A program made the translations under genes and the position numbers. Source: CAMCXT01 sp040403315 (GTDB lineage Bacteria; Bacteroidota; Bacteroidia; M30B66). Taken from it: a stretch of 64,000 bases of DNA. Positions 16,267 to 25,519 of this stretch are shown here, piece by piece (positions within the stretch are counted from its first letter, which is position 1; each line of letters begins with the position of its first letter). The notes below the pieces were generated by a model, which was given only the letters and a program-made list of their open reading frames with translations, was not told the DNA's origin and ran no database searches. The DNA lies in contig JBBAKX010000001.1 of assembly GCA_040403315.1 (NCBI GenBank), positions 248,001 through 312,000 on the forward strand. Direction: 5' to 3'.

Positions 16267-17346
16267 TTACTTTTTGATTTTGGCGTTGTTCGCTGAAGTT
16301 TCTAAGTGAAACTCGATGATAGATTTTGTTTTGATGAGTTTTTCAGGCGTTTTTGCTAAGATGGTTTGCTCTTCAGTTAAATTTCCAAAATCATCATACC
16401 GACGAGTGATTGTTTTGTCTAAAACGCTAGCTGCGTCCTTACGGACTTCTCGAACCACTTCACCATATTCGTTGAATACAGATTCAACAGAGCCTAATAT
16501 TTCAGAAGTTTTAGCAGCACAACCACAAGATTTGTATGAAGTTGTAAGAATGGATGAATCGGTGTACGAGAGCTCTGTGCGGTTGATTTCAAGTTGCTCC
16601 TCATTGTAACCCGATCGACGAATAATATTGTAATCGTTGTCCAATTGGTTCTTATAATACACCCAGCTTAGCATTTTGCGCTTTTCTTTGTTGTTGTAAA
16701 CAGTTGATTGCAAAATTACTCCTGAGTCATCGTATTCGTTAACAGTAAGCGGAAAACTTCCTGGAACACGAGCTCCTGTTGAATCGAGCTCATAATGACA
16801 TGTTTGAAGCAACTGATTTTTGTCTGATCTAGTGTCTTCAAAAATTCGTTTTCTGATGAGTTTTTCACCTCCGTAGTCATGTTCCTCCGAAGGAAAACCT
16901 TTGGCATCGTATAAATATTGGGTTAAGGAAATTAAAGTATCACCTTTTGTTCTCGTTTCCAACTTGTCGGGCTTTCCAGCAGCGTTGTAAACAACAACCT
17001 CCTTCAAATTTTTGCCGATAAAACGAGTTTCCTTACGTGTAAGAAGACCAGCTGCGTCGTAAGTGTAACGAATGTCGGCGCTTTTATTTCCATCTTCTGA
17101 GAATACGCCCGAAGATTTGAATTTCCCTTTGGGGTCCATTAAGTCTTGCTGAACCAAATACTCCCTACCAGATACTACGCCTACGCCAAAATGGTATTTG
17201 GTTTTAATTGGAGGGGTTTGTTTACGCGTTTGTTTACGGAAGGTCTTTCCTGGGTCAGGCAAAAAACTCATATCTTGAGCTATGATTCCTGTGCTGAAAA
17301 GCAGCAACACCATTAGGTTTAGACGATTTAAGTTGAGATGCTTCAT
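16267..17346 (-). CDS. Exported protein with YD/RHS-like repeats
   Basis: A 359-residue protein with a signal peptide (LMVLLLFSTGIIAQ). The body has irregular repeats of the form Y-D-x-x-G with short strands (IRYTYDAAGLLTRKETRF, TQYLYDAKGFPSEE, VNEYDDSGVILQST, TRRYDDFGNLTEE), resembling the YD repeats of RHS and wall-associated proteins. It is far shorter than RHS toxins and has no toxin-like C-terminus. The start is the ATG at 17346. A pair of cysteines (SCGC) lies near residue 270. Function unknown; probably periplasmic or surface. Confidence 0.65.
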   Translation of the reverse strand: MKHLNLNRLNLMVLLLFSTGIIAQDMSFLPDPGKTFRKQTRKQTPPIKTKYHFGVGVVSGREYLVQQDLMDPKGKFKSSGVFSEDGNKSADIRYTYDAAGLLTRKETRFIGKNLKEVVVYNAAGKPDKLETRTKGDTLISLTQYLYDAKGFPSEEHDYGGEKLIRKRIFEDTRSDKNQLLQTCHYELDSTGARVPGSFPLTVNEYDDSGVILQSTVYNNKEKRKMLSWVYYKNQLDNDYNIIRRSGYNEEQLEINRTELSYTDSSILTTSYKSCGCAAKTSEILGSVESVFNEYGEVVREVRKDAASVLDKTITRRYDDFGNLTEEQTILAKTPEKLIKTKSIIEFHLETSANNAKIKK

Positions 17347-17475
17347 AATTTTCACGTTTGCATTCAGGTGTAAAACTAACTCCTAGAATTATGAAATACA
17401 AGTAATTAACAAAGTTTTCAACAATGTAACGAATAAAATGATGGGTAGGTTACACGCTAGAAGCGCCTATAACAT

Positions 17476-17483
17476 TACATTTG
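17476..17483 (+). promoter_or_regulatory. Candidate -7 box (TACATTTG)
   Basis: TACATTTG matches TAnnTTTG and lies 13 bases before the ATG at 17497. The -33 element is not clear. Confidence 0.45.
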
Positions 17484-17496
17484 CTTACATATCAAA

Positions 17497-17898
17497 ATGA
17501 TCAAAGACATCCAATATCCAGAAGTTACCGACATTGCCGTTGCAGTAATCAAAGAGGAAACTCCAGAAGGTGAAGTATGGAACGTTTACTTACTTAATTT
17601 GAAAGACACTAATATAACGGGTGTTCTTGTAACGTCGAAAGGCTATGGAACTCAGAACGGGGAAAGCGTTAAAACCTCAACTCTCCGCCATTTTATTGAT
17701 GGAATGCCCGCTAAAAGCTTTGCCAAGATAGAGCCTATCATGGAGAACGTCTTTAGTCTTAGCAACGAATACTGGGTAAGCTTTTATGTAAACGATTTGA
17801 TTTACGACAAGAAGTTTATCTTCCTTCCAGAAACGATTTCCGAACAATTCTTAACACTTGTTCCTGTAATCGAGAAAAAGGGTGTAATGATTATTTGA
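17497..17898 (+). CDS. Conserved hypothetical protein
   Basis: A 133-residue cytoplasmic protein with no signal peptide. It is a mixed alpha/beta protein starting MIKDIQYPEVTDIAVAVIKEE, with the central segment LVTSKGYGTQNGESVKTSTLRHFIDG. I recall such proteins as conserved in Bacteroidota without a known function. The 3'-5' exonuclease gene follows by 46 bases on the same strand. No catalytic motif is visible. Confidence 0.7.
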   Translation: MIKDIQYPEVTDIAVAVIKEETPEGEVWNVYLLNLKDTNITGVLVTSKGYGTQNGESVKTSTLRHFIDGMPAKSFAKIEPIMENVFSLSNEYWVSFYVNDLIYDKKFIFLPETISEQFLTLVPVIEKKGVMII

Positions 17899-17944
17899 TA
17901 TAGTTCCGCTGTTGTTCCGGTAAACCTTTTAAAAATACCGGATT

Positions 17945-18652
17945 ATGTTACCATTTTCAGAACCAGAAAAACTATTCTTTCTCGACATTGAGACTGTTCC
18001 TCAATGTGCCGAATTCTGCCAGCTATCAGATACTTGGCAAAAATTATGGATTCACAAAGCTTCAACGCTTAAATTGGAAGACCCTCCAGAAGTTTCTTAT
18101 CAACGTGCTGGGATATACTCGGAATTCGGAAAGGTCGTGTGCGTAAGCATTGGAAGAATTCTATTCCACAACAAATCCGCGACTTTAAAAATTCGAACTT
18201 TTCAAGACCAAGAAGAATCAGTATTGTTGCGTAAACTGTCGCAATGGCTTTGTAGAAACATGGCCTCTGGAAACAAACTCTGTGCACACAACGGAAAAGA
18301 GTTCGACTTTCCTTGGATCGCAAGACGAATGCTGATTAATCGAATTCCATTGCCTCCTTGCCTGCAACTCGCTGGTAAAAAACCTTGGGAGGTACCGCAT
18401 CTCGACACCCTCGAATTATGGAAATTTGGCGACTACAAGCACTATACTTCACTTAATTTGCTCGCAGAAGTGTTTGGAATTCAATCGCCAAAATCAAACA
18501 TGGCAGGACACATGGTTGCAGAACATTATTGGCAAAAAAATGCATTAGAGGACATTGTGAAATACTGTTCCGAAGATGTAAGAACACTTGCAGAGCTTGC
18601 CTTAGTTTGGTCTGGAAAACCATCCTTACTAGATGTGGAAATTATAGCATAA
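17945..18652 (+). CDS. PolB-related 3'-5' exonuclease (DEDD fold)
   Basis: A 235-residue protein of the predicted 3'-5' exonuclease family related to the proofreading domain of DNA polymerase B (PF10108 type). Exonuclease motifs are visible: FFLDIETVP (DxE), CAHNGKEFDFPWIARR (second Asp), then the conserved HLDTLELWKFGDYK, and YCSEDVRTL near the end (last Asp). It likely trims DNA or RNA 3' ends in the cytoplasm; the pathway is unknown. Confidence 0.85.
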   Translation: MLPFSEPEKLFFLDIETVPQCAEFCQLSDTWQKLWIHKASTLKLEDPPEVSYQRAGIYSEFGKVVCVSIGRILFHNKSATLKIRTFQDQEESVLLRKLSQWLCRNMASGNKLCAHNGKEFDFPWIARRMLINRIPLPPCLQLAGKKPWEVPHLDTLELWKFGDYKHYTSLNLLAEVFGIQSPKSNMAGHMVAEHYWQKNALEDIVKYCSEDVRTLAELALVWSGKPSLLDVEIIA

Positions 18653-18708
18653 TCCTGACCTGTTTGCTCTTAGGGATTGTTGTAAATTGCGCTTAGTATT
18701 TATAAGCC

Positions 18709-19236
18709 ATGCCTACAAGATTTCTTATTCCCTGTTTACTTCTTATATTCACCGTGAGCGCTTGCAAAAGAAACCTCGAAAAACATGGGGAAGATTTTGC
18801 CAGTTTGATGAAAAACGACGACGGACTATTCCGAGGTGTCAATATTGGTGACACCCAAGACCAAGTGCAACAAATCGAGAGAGACGCTCCTTCATCTTTC
18901 ACCGACAACGTTCTCACCTATGAAGGCCAAATCAACGAAACCTCAGATTATGCTATTCGGTATGGTTTTGAAAATGGAAGCCTCTACGAAATTATCGTTG
19001 ATGCCACCTTTGAAGAAACAGATCAAGGCGTAAAGGTTATCAAAGGGTTTAAAGAATACTTCACAGAACATTATGGTGCATTTATTCTAGGCAACGGCTT
19101 TTGTGTTTGGGATGTAAAAACAAATGTTGCCAATGTTCATATTGAATTGGTAGATGATAGTGAGTATGATTCTTTCGGTCAGTTTTCGTTGAATTTTCAT
19201 AAACAAAACGATCCTGACACCCAAAGTTTGCAGTAG
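18709..19236 (+). CDS. Putative lipoprotein
   Basis: A 175-residue protein. Signal peptide with lipobox VSAC gives Cys19. The mature part has a motif typical of small envelope proteins (LFRGVNIGDTQDQVQQIE), often seen at the start of SmpA/BamE-like or similar alpha/beta domains, but the match is too weak to name it. The stop TAG at 19234-19236 shares its last base with the GTG start of the ABC ATPase gene, so the two are translationally coupled. Confidence 0.7.
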   Translation: MPTRFLIPCLLLIFTVSACKRNLEKHGEDFASLMKNDDGLFRGVNIGDTQDQVQQIERDAPSSFTDNVLTYEGQINETSDYAIRYGFENGSLYEIIVDATFEETDQGVKVIKGFKEYFTEHYGAFILGNGFCVWDVKTNVANVHIELVDDSEYDSFGQFSLNFHKQNDPDTQSLQ

Positions 19237-20981
19237 TGAAAGAAAAAGTGCTCCGCATTTCTGAATTGACCGTTCATTTCGAACAAGAGTTTTCAAATAA
19301 GCCATTCATTGCGGCCAATCAAGTTAGCTTTGAACTGGCTTCAGGCGAAATCATGGGCATTGTTGGAGAATCTGGCTCAGGCAAAACGGTTACTGCACTT
19401 TCAATTCTTCGTTTGCTTCAACAAGTACCGGGAGCTTCTCAATCAGGAGAAATTACTTATTTCCCACAAGGTAAATCTCCTGTTAGAATAGACCAATTGA
19501 GCGACAAAGAGTTATTACTTTATCGTGGAAAGCATATTGCCATGATTTTTCAGGAGCCTGGGGCAGCATTAAACCCTGTAATGACCTGTGGAAATCAGAT
19601 TATTGAAATGATAGTGCTCCATACTGAGCTTTCCATTTTAGAGGCTAAAGCCAAAACGATTTCGTTGCTTAAGGATGTTCGTTTAGACGAACCTGAAAGA
19701 ATCTTTGAGTCCTACCCTCATCAAATGTCGGGTGGACAAAAGCAACGTGTTATGATTGCGATGGCGATGGCGTGTAAGCCGTCTATTTTAATCGCCGATG
19801 AGCCTACAACAGCGCTCGATGTAAATACCCAAAAAGGCATCTTGGAATTGATGAAAGCTTTAAGGGATGAATACAATACTGCAATCATTTTTATTTCGCA
19901 TGACTTAAATTTACTATCAGGATTTGCTGAAAAAGCATTGGTAATGAAAGACGGTAAGGTGGTTGAATATGGCACTGTAAAAGAGGTGTTTCATCATCCA
20001 ACTCATCCATATACACGCGGCCTGCTTTCTTGCAGACCTCCATTAAAATCGCGTTTGTTTCGTCTTCCTGTTCTTAGCGATTTCTTATCGGCCAACGGCA
20101 CTGGAAGCGGATTCAACCCACTTCATCCTTCAAACCAAATTTCTTCGGCTGAAAGAGAATCGCGCCATGGAGAAATTTATTCCAAGCTACCGCTGATACA
20201 AGTTCAAAATCTTCAAGTGGGTTACGAGAGAAAGTCTGGTGCTTTTTCTTCTCGAAAACAAAACATCCACGCTGTTGATGACGTAAGTTTCGAAATCTAT
20301 CCTGGCGAAACACTAGGGCTGGTTGGTGAATCTGGATCAGGGAAAACATCCTTGGGGAGAACCTTGATTCGATTAATTGATCCAGAAGAAGGAACAATTA
20401 TTTTTGATGGAAACGATATCACCAACAGTTCGCAACACCAGCTTCGCGCTTTAAGAAAGTCGATGCAAATTGTTTTTCAGGATCCATACCAATCATTAAA
20501 TCCTGTTCTTGCCGCTGGTAATGCTGTGATGGAACCGATGTTGGTACACAAAACGGTTTCTTCATTTGAAGAGCGAAAGAAAAAGGCTCTCGAAATGTTC
20601 GATAAAGTGCACTTGCCAAGAAGATTTTTCGATCGTTTACCGAGCACTTTGTCGGGTGGACAAAGGCAGCGGCTTTCCATTGCTCGTGCACTTATTTTAA
20701 ATCCTGTGTTTTTAATTTGTGATGAGGCTGTTTCTGCACTAGATGTTTCGGTTCAGGCTCAAATTATCAACCTAATCTCTGAATTAAAAAGAGAAATGGG
20801 CTTCACTTGCTTGTTTATATCACATGACATTTCTTTAGTAAGGTATCTTTCCGACAGGATTCTGGTAATGAAACATGGGAAAATAATTGATCAAGGCGAA
20901 GCCGATTCGCTTTGTGAAAACCCAACTTCTGAATACACAAAAGAACTTCTCCAAGCCGTTCCGGTTGGACTCATCCCTTGA
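19236..20981 (+). CDS. Fused double ATP-binding protein of a peptide-type ABC transporter
   Basis: A 581-residue protein made of two ABC ATPase domains, like DppD-DppF or YejF/GsiA fusions. Domain 1 (about 5-265) has Walker A GESGSGKT, signature MSGGQKQR and Walker B ILIADEPTTALD. Domain 2 (about 325-575) has GESGSGKTS, LSGGQRQR and LICDEAVSALD. Each domain ends with the oligopeptide-transporter C-terminal stretch (HPTHPYTRGLLS; NPTSEYTKELL). Such proteins power uptake of di/oligopeptides or similar. No permease or binding-protein gene is nearby, so the partner lies elsewhere. GTG start, coupled to the upstream lipoprotein. Confidence 0.92.
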   Translation: MKEKVLRISELTVHFEQEFSNKPFIAANQVSFELASGEIMGIVGESGSGKTVTALSILRLLQQVPGASQSGEITYFPQGKSPVRIDQLSDKELLLYRGKHIAMIFQEPGAALNPVMTCGNQIIEMIVLHTELSILEAKAKTISLLKDVRLDEPERIFESYPHQMSGGQKQRVMIAMAMACKPSILIADEPTTALDVNTQKGILELMKALRDEYNTAIIFISHDLNLLSGFAEKALVMKDGKVVEYGTVKEVFHHPTHPYTRGLLSCRPPLKSRLFRLPVLSDFLSANGTGSGFNPLHPSNQISSAERESRHGEIYSKLPLIQVQNLQVGYERKSGAFSSRKQNIHAVDDVSFEIYPGETLGLVGESGSGKTSLGRTLIRLIDPEEGTIIFDGNDITNSSQHQLRALRKSMQIVFQDPYQSLNPVLAAGNAVMEPMLVHKTVSSFEERKKKALEMFDKVHLPRRFFDRLPSTLSGGQRQRLSIARALILNPVFLICDEAVSALDVSVQAQIINLISELKREMGFTCLFISHDISLVRYLSDRILVMKHGKIIDQGEADSLCENPTSEYTKELLQAVPVGLIP

Positions 20982-20993
20982 CCTTTCAAACCT

Positions 20994-21599
20994 ATGATCA
21001 TTAAGAGCGCTACATTTGTAATCAGCAACCGCGAAGTAAAAGGCTGCCCGACACCTCGTTTGCCAGAATATGCCTTTATCGGTCGTTCGAATGTTGGGAA
21101 AAGTTCCTTGATCAATATGCTTGTTCGTGTGAAGGGACTTGCGAAAACGTCAGCTAGACCAGGAAAAACGCAACTAATTAATCACTTTCTTATCAACGAA
21201 AATTGGTTTTTAGTCGATCTTCCAGGCTACGGATATGCCAGAACATCCAAAGTGTTACGGGAGGATTTTTCAAACATTATTAAGGATTACATCTCGGGCA
21301 GAACGAACTTGATGAACCTTTTTGTTTTGGTGGATATTCGGCTTGAGCCCCAAGCAATCGACTTACGATTTTTTACTTGGATGGCTTCGAATGGTGTTCC
21401 GTTTTCGATCGCATTTACAAAAGCCGATAAACTCGGAAAAACTCAGCTTCAATCAAAGCTTGCCGCATATAAGCGCGAATTGCTGAAGGACTGGGAAGAA
21501 TTGCCTCCAATATTCGTAACTTCAGCTGAAACCAGTTATGGCAGAGAAGAGCTTTTGAATTATATTGAAGAAACAAACCCGCTTTTCTCGAAATTTTGA
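20994..21599 (+). CDS. engB: Ribosome biogenesis GTPase EngB (YihA/YsxC)
   Basis: A 201-residue TRAFAC GTPase needed for 50S subunit assembly. G1 is GRSNVGKSS, the G2 region follows as KTSARPGKTQLINHF, G3 is VDLPGYGYA, G4 is TKADKLG and G5 is VTSAETSYG. It starts 12 bases after the ABC ATPase gene, and its stop abuts the stop of the convergent type B cargo gene with no gap. Confidence 0.96.
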   Translation: MIIKSATFVISNREVKGCPTPRLPEYAFIGRSNVGKSSLINMLVRVKGLAKTSARPGKTQLINHFLINENWFLVDLPGYGYARTSKVLREDFSNIIKDYISGRTNLMNLFVLVDIRLEPQAIDLRFFTWMASNGVPFSIAFTKADKLGKTQLQSKLAAYKRELLKDWEELPPIFVTSAETSYGREELLNYIEETNPLFSKF

Positions 21600-23297
21600 T
21601 CAGTAAAAAACGCTAATGCTGGTGCGTTTCTCGAAAACTTTTGTTGCTCCCGCTGCTCTCAAAAGCACAAAATAAGTTCCTGCAGGTACAAGTGTGCCGG
21701 TAGATGTTCTGCCATTCCATTGATATCCAGGTTTGTTCGACTCAAACACTTGATTTCCCCAACGATCAAAAATTTGTAGGGAGTAATCTTTCATACCACT
21801 CGATTGAATTTGAAAGAAGTCGTTGATGCCATCCCCGTTTGGGGAAAATGCATCTGGAAAAATGAGGTCTTCAGGAATTTGTATTTCCGTGCGCACTGAA
21901 TCTCTGCATCCATTTTCATCTTGAACTTTTAACTCTACGATGTAATTACCCGGTTCTGAATAATCTTCAAAAGGGTTAATAATCGATGAAACTTCTCCGT
22001 TTCCGAAACTCCAGAAATAGGCAACCCCACCTGTTGATTGGTTGATAAAACTGATGTTTTCTCCCGTGGAAGGATAGACAGGTAATTCAACAATGAATGC
22101 CGCTACAGGGCGAGGATTAAAAAATACATTCAACGACGCCGGGAAGGAACTGCATCCGTTGGTTTCTGAAACCAATAAGGAAACATTTCCAGATTGCGAG
22201 TTCTCCCAATCAATGGCAATTTCACTTGTATTGGAGCTTCCAGTCACTTGACCGCCCGAAACAGACCATAAATAATTGAAGTCATTGTTGGCGTTAGCGA
22301 CTTCGTACATCACAAACGGGCTGTTTATGCACAATGTATCTGGTCCAAAAATTTCGGGCATCGATGGTCTTGCAAGATAAGGCGAAATCGCCAAGCCGTT
22401 TTGGAGGTTAACCGCCCATTGGGTTGTTAAACTATCGTTTTGGAGCCCAGAAGTTACCTCTGAAATCGCCCATTGAACTTGAACTTCAACAGAGGTGTAA
22501 GCCCAAGGCAAAAAGCCCTCTGTAAAAGAAGTTTCAGCAATTGATTCGATATTTAGCTCACCAATATTTCCGTAAATTCTGAAATAGAATCGGTCGTCGA
22601 CATTGCAGATTTCAGGACTTACCAAAACAAGCGGAATGCCTTCAATAGCTGCGCTTACATCAGCAAAACGTAATCCGATCTGCCCGAATGATGTTGGTGC
22701 GCCTATCTTAAGTGGACGATATTGCGTAGCACTTCCAACTGGAAAAATGGAGAGCTGCCCTTGAAATAAGTTTCTAAACAAACCACCGTTTTGATCCGAA
22801 AACACCCAGCCAGAATTTCTTGTTATTGCATCAGGCGAATCAGTTAATACGATAAGTGAGTCCGCTTGTGTATTAATCTTGCTATTGTTGATCGCCAATT
22901 TTGAGCATGATACAGTTTGAGAAAGCGTCTTCAAGCCATCGCCAGTGCAGCTAAAATTGCCCAATTCAATGAAACCGCTGCCTGCTATTTCTTGGTTTGC
23001 ACCACTGAGTAAAAAATCGGAATTGTTTAATGAGCTAAATGTTCCGTTTTGAATGAAGTTGCCAGATAAATCAACCGTTTGGGAATTTGAAAATATACCT
23101 TGGTTTTTGATGTGGCCATTTACATTCAACTCGCCACTGTTTAGCAAAGAAGCACCCTCCTCAACAACCAGAGAATCGTTTATGAAAAATGTACAATTGT
23201 CCAATACCGTTAAAACGGTATTGCCGCCTTTGATAAAAAGCTGCCCATTCAGCAAAGTGCCAAACAAAACACCTAAAATCAAAAGGACTTGTTTCAT
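21600..23297 (-). CDS. Large secreted protein with PKD domain and type B T9SS (gliding-associated) C-terminus
   Basis: A 565-residue protein with signal peptide (LLILGVLFGTLLNGQ). The first half is beta-helix-like repeats (GELNVNGHIKNQGIFS, VDLSGNFIQNGTFS). Around 390-470 there is a PKD-type domain (FINQSTGGVAYFWSFGNGE, then GNYIVELKVQDENGC). The last 90 residues are the CHU_C/gliding-motility-associated domain: FPDAFSPNGDGINDFF, IFDRWGNQVFES, WNGRTSTG and PAGTYFVLLRA. This is the type B T9SS export signal, so the protein is sent to the cell surface. It overlaps gldC by one base, so it may be translated from the gldB-gldC transcript. Confidence 0.9.
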   Translation of the reverse strand: MKQVLLILGVLFGTLLNGQLFIKGGNTVLTVLDNCTFFINDSLVVEEGASLLNSGELNVNGHIKNQGIFSNSQTVDLSGNFIQNGTFSSLNNSDFLLSGANQEIAGSGFIELGNFSCTGDGLKTLSQTVSCSKLAINNSKINTQADSLIVLTDSPDAITRNSGWVFSDQNGGLFRNLFQGQLSIFPVGSATQYRPLKIGAPTSFGQIGLRFADVSAAIEGIPLVLVSPEICNVDDRFYFRIYGNIGELNIESIAETSFTEGFLPWAYTSVEVQVQWAISEVTSGLQNDSLTTQWAVNLQNGLAISPYLARPSMPEIFGPDTLCINSPFVMYEVANANNDFNYLWSVSGGQVTGSSNTSEIAIDWENSQSGNVSLLVSETNGCSSFPASLNVFFNPRPVAAFIVELPVYPSTGENISFINQSTGGVAYFWSFGNGEVSSIINPFEDYSEPGNYIVELKVQDENGCRDSVRTEIQIPEDLIFPDAFSPNGDGINDFFQIQSSGMKDYSLQIFDRWGNQVFESNKPGYQWNGRTSTGTLVPAGTYFVLLRAAGATKVFEKRTSISVFY

Positions 23298-23650
23298 TAT
23301 GCTTCTTCTTGCGGTGGATCTACCAAACCAAGCTTTTCGCCATAGTACTGACCAAAATCGCGCATTGTTTCTGCCATCAGGATTTCCCCTGTTGCTTTTT
23401 GTAAAGTATCGGCCATCATGAAAATGCTCTGGTGGATGAATTTCTTCATGTCATCGACCGTCATTTCTTTGGTCCATAAATCTACACGCAAGGTATTTTG
23501 CTCATTTGGGTCCCAAACCGAAAGCATCATAGCATTTGCAGGTCGATTTATCACATTGTTATCGGTGGCGTCCCAGTGAATCGTTTCTGGAACTTTGTGC
23601 GCATCGAGCTGTACTTTCAAAACAATGTCGGAAGTCGATTTATCACTCAT
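23297..23650 (-). CDS. gldC: Gliding motility protein GldC
   Basis: A 117-residue cytoplasmic-type protein matching GldC in length and pattern (HWDATDNNVINRPANAMMLSVWD, then LRVDLWTKEMTVDDMK and FGQYYGEKLGL). GldC aids gliding in flavobacteria, though its exact function is unclear. It overlaps the gldB stop by four bases and is the second gene of a gldB-gldC unit, the order known in Flavobacterium johnsoniae. Confidence 0.92.
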   Translation of the reverse strand: MSDKSTSDIVLKVQLDAHKVPETIHWDATDNNVINRPANAMMLSVWDPNEQNTLRVDLWTKEMTVDDMKKFIHQSIFMMADTLQKATGEILMAETMRDFGQYYGEKLGLVDPPQEEA

Positions 23651-24690
23651 TTTTTTACTGGTTTGTAGCCCGATTCATTAAATAATGTGTGGGCATTTTT
23701 AGTAGAAAGTAACTGTGGAATTGTAACATCTGGATGTTTACTCATGTAGGTTTTTACCAATTGCAAGCCAAGCCAAACTCCCATTTTAGGCGGTGTGTCT
23801 TTTGTAAACCCTGGCGTAAACGGCCCATCATTGATATAGTTCACTTGATTATTAAAATCTGTCGAGTAAAAGAGTTTCTGGTCGATAAAATGTGACCAGA
23901 TTTTTTGCTCATTTTCTTTGCACCAAGTAAGTTGTGCTTCATCATATGCCATGATCGATGCTTCTGATACATCCGGCAATAGCTGCATGGCAACATAATT
24001 TATTGTTCCGTGATAAATCATCCAACTGATCAAATCGTCGGTTGTGAACTTCATCTCATAATTAGCAAGCAGAAAACCTCGAATTGCATCGGTTACAATT
24101 TGATTCCGATTCATGTTCTTGATTTTATATGCCGGCATGGCAAGCAATTCGTAGAACTTACATTTTTCGCCTAAGTACAAATCCAAGCTGATGGCCACCG
24201 ATGAATCGGTTGCCGCTATATTGTAATTAAACCCCGACACCATAGTTACAATTTTGGGCACTACAGAATCGGGAAACAAAACATGGTAACGGTTGAAGGC
24301 TGGAGAAAGCCCTTCTTTTATGAACGAAACATCTGGATATTGCTTTTGCACCTCTTCGTAAACCGATTTCACATCTGGATCGTTCAAAAAGCCCAACAAG
24401 CTTTCGCGAAACATCGGGTTTTTCGGACCACCGATACGGATAATATCAACTACAAAAATTGGGAAAAAGGATCCGTATTTTCGGCTGAGCTTTAAGGTAT
24501 CGCCAACAAATGTTTCTTTGGTGCACTTGAAAAGGTCTTGCTCGAAGCGGTCAATTTCCAACTCCACCGCAGCAATACCGAGATCTTCGGCATCTGGGAC
24601 GCGGTTTTCTGGCTTGCTGGAATCACTTCCCCCGCAGGCTGAAAAGACTGTTAAAAAAATCAGAATGAGAACTCTCAGAACTACCTGCAT
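23647..24690 (-). CDS. gldB: Gliding motility lipoprotein GldB
   Basis: A 347-residue lipoprotein (lipobox FSAC, Cys19) required for gliding in flavobacteria. Family features seen here: VELEIDRFEQDLFKC at the start of the mature part, FGSFFPIFVVDI-like text (YGSFFPIFVVDIIRIG), FNRYHVLFPDSVVPKIVTMVSGFNY and GVWLGLQLVKTYM near the end. The ATG at 24690 is used rather than a TTG two codons earlier. gldC follows with a four-base overlap, and the PorT-like and nadE genes lie divergently upstream. Confidence 0.93.
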   Translation of the reverse strand: MQVVLRVLILIFLTVFSACGGSDSSKPENRVPDAEDLGIAAVELEIDRFEQDLFKCTKETFVGDTLKLSRKYGSFFPIFVVDIIRIGGPKNPMFRESLLGFLNDPDVKSVYEEVQKQYPDVSFIKEGLSPAFNRYHVLFPDSVVPKIVTMVSGFNYNIAATDSSVAISLDLYLGEKCKFYELLAMPAYKIKNMNRNQIVTDAIRGFLLANYEMKFTTDDLISWMIYHGTINYVAMQLLPDVSEASIMAYDEAQLTWCKENEQKIWSHFIDQKLFYSTDFNNQVNYINDGPFTPGFTKDTPPKMGVWLGLQLVKTYMSKHPDVTIPQLLSTKNAHTLFNESGYKPVKK

Positions 24691-24706
24691 ACTCAACGTA
24701 TCCTAC

Positions 24707-24714
24707 TATCTTTG
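24707..24714 (+). promoter_or_regulatory. Candidate -7 box (TATCTTTG) for the PorT-like/nadE pair
   Basis: TATCTTTG matches TAnnTTTG in the divergent gap after the gldB start. It would give a leader of about 65 bases to the ATG at 24785. A -33 TTTG is not evident. Confidence 0.45.
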
Positions 24715-24784
24715 CGAATAACAACGGCCAAAATTAACAATATAGTGCATCGGCCAAACGCGTTGTTTACCAATATATCGACAA

Positions 24785-25516
24785 ATGAAAAAGTTACTCA
24801 TCGTTATTCTTCTTTCTCCTTTCGTGCTTCAGGCCCAGGAAACCAATCGAAAAATTCGCTTCGGGATGAAAATAGCTCCACTTTTTTCTTGGATTAAACA
24901 AGATTTCGACCTTAACAGTGCCGGTATTTCTGAAGAATACGAAGTGAATGGCGGAGGTTTGCGATTGGGCTTCAACTGGGGGCCACAAGTTGAAATTTTG
25001 CTCAACGAAACATTCCTGATTTCTACAGGTGTCGATATTAGTTATTCTACTGGAAAATTAACCGGCAGAGCAAGAAAAAGCCTTTTGTTGAACTACGACT
25101 TTGATCAGCTTTATAAGATGCGTTTTATTGAGCTTCCCTTTATGATCAAAGGCCGCACAAAAGAAATTGGGCACATGCGATATTTCATGAATTTTGGTTT
25201 AAGTGCGGGTTTTCGATACAAAGCAAGCACAGAATTTACTGAAGAAATTGGTGGGGAAGAAACCACTACTACCAATACCAATTCGAACGAATCTATAAAT
25301 CTTTTTAGAGGAGCCTTGCTTGTTGGTGGTGGCGCTGAATACAATTTGAGTGAAAACACTTCACTTGTAGTATCGGTTATATTCAACAATGGCTTAACAA
25401 ACATTCTAAAGGATCAACAAAAAACAGGCGCTCTTTCCATTTCAGATGATTTCAACTTTGTTCGTGAAAGAGGCATCACTAATCACATGATGCTGAACGT
25501 CGGGATTTTATTCTAA
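24785..25516 (+). CDS. PorT-family outer-membrane beta-barrel protein
   Basis: A 243-residue protein with signal peptide (LLIVILLSPFVLQAQ). The mature part has about eight amphipathic strands and the PorT-like elements RIRFGMKIAPLFSW-type start (here RKIRFGMKIAPLFSWIK), FIELPFMIKGRTKEIG and MNFGLSAGFRYK. PorT itself supports T9SS, but this fold is shared by many small barrels, so its exact role is open. The next gene, nadE, starts three bases after the stop, and gldB is divergent upstream. Confidence 0.8.
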   Translation: MKKLLIVILLSPFVLQAQETNRKIRFGMKIAPLFSWIKQDFDLNSAGISEEYEVNGGGLRLGFNWGPQVEILLNETFLISTGVDISYSTGKLTGRARKSLLLNYDFDQLYKMRFIELPFMIKGRTKEIGHMRYFMNFGLSAGFRYKASTEFTEEIGGEETTTTNTNSNESINLFRGALLVGGGAEYNLSENTSLVVSVIFNNGLTNILKDQQKTGALSISDDFNFVRERGITNHMMLNVGILF

Positions 25517-25519
25517 CCT

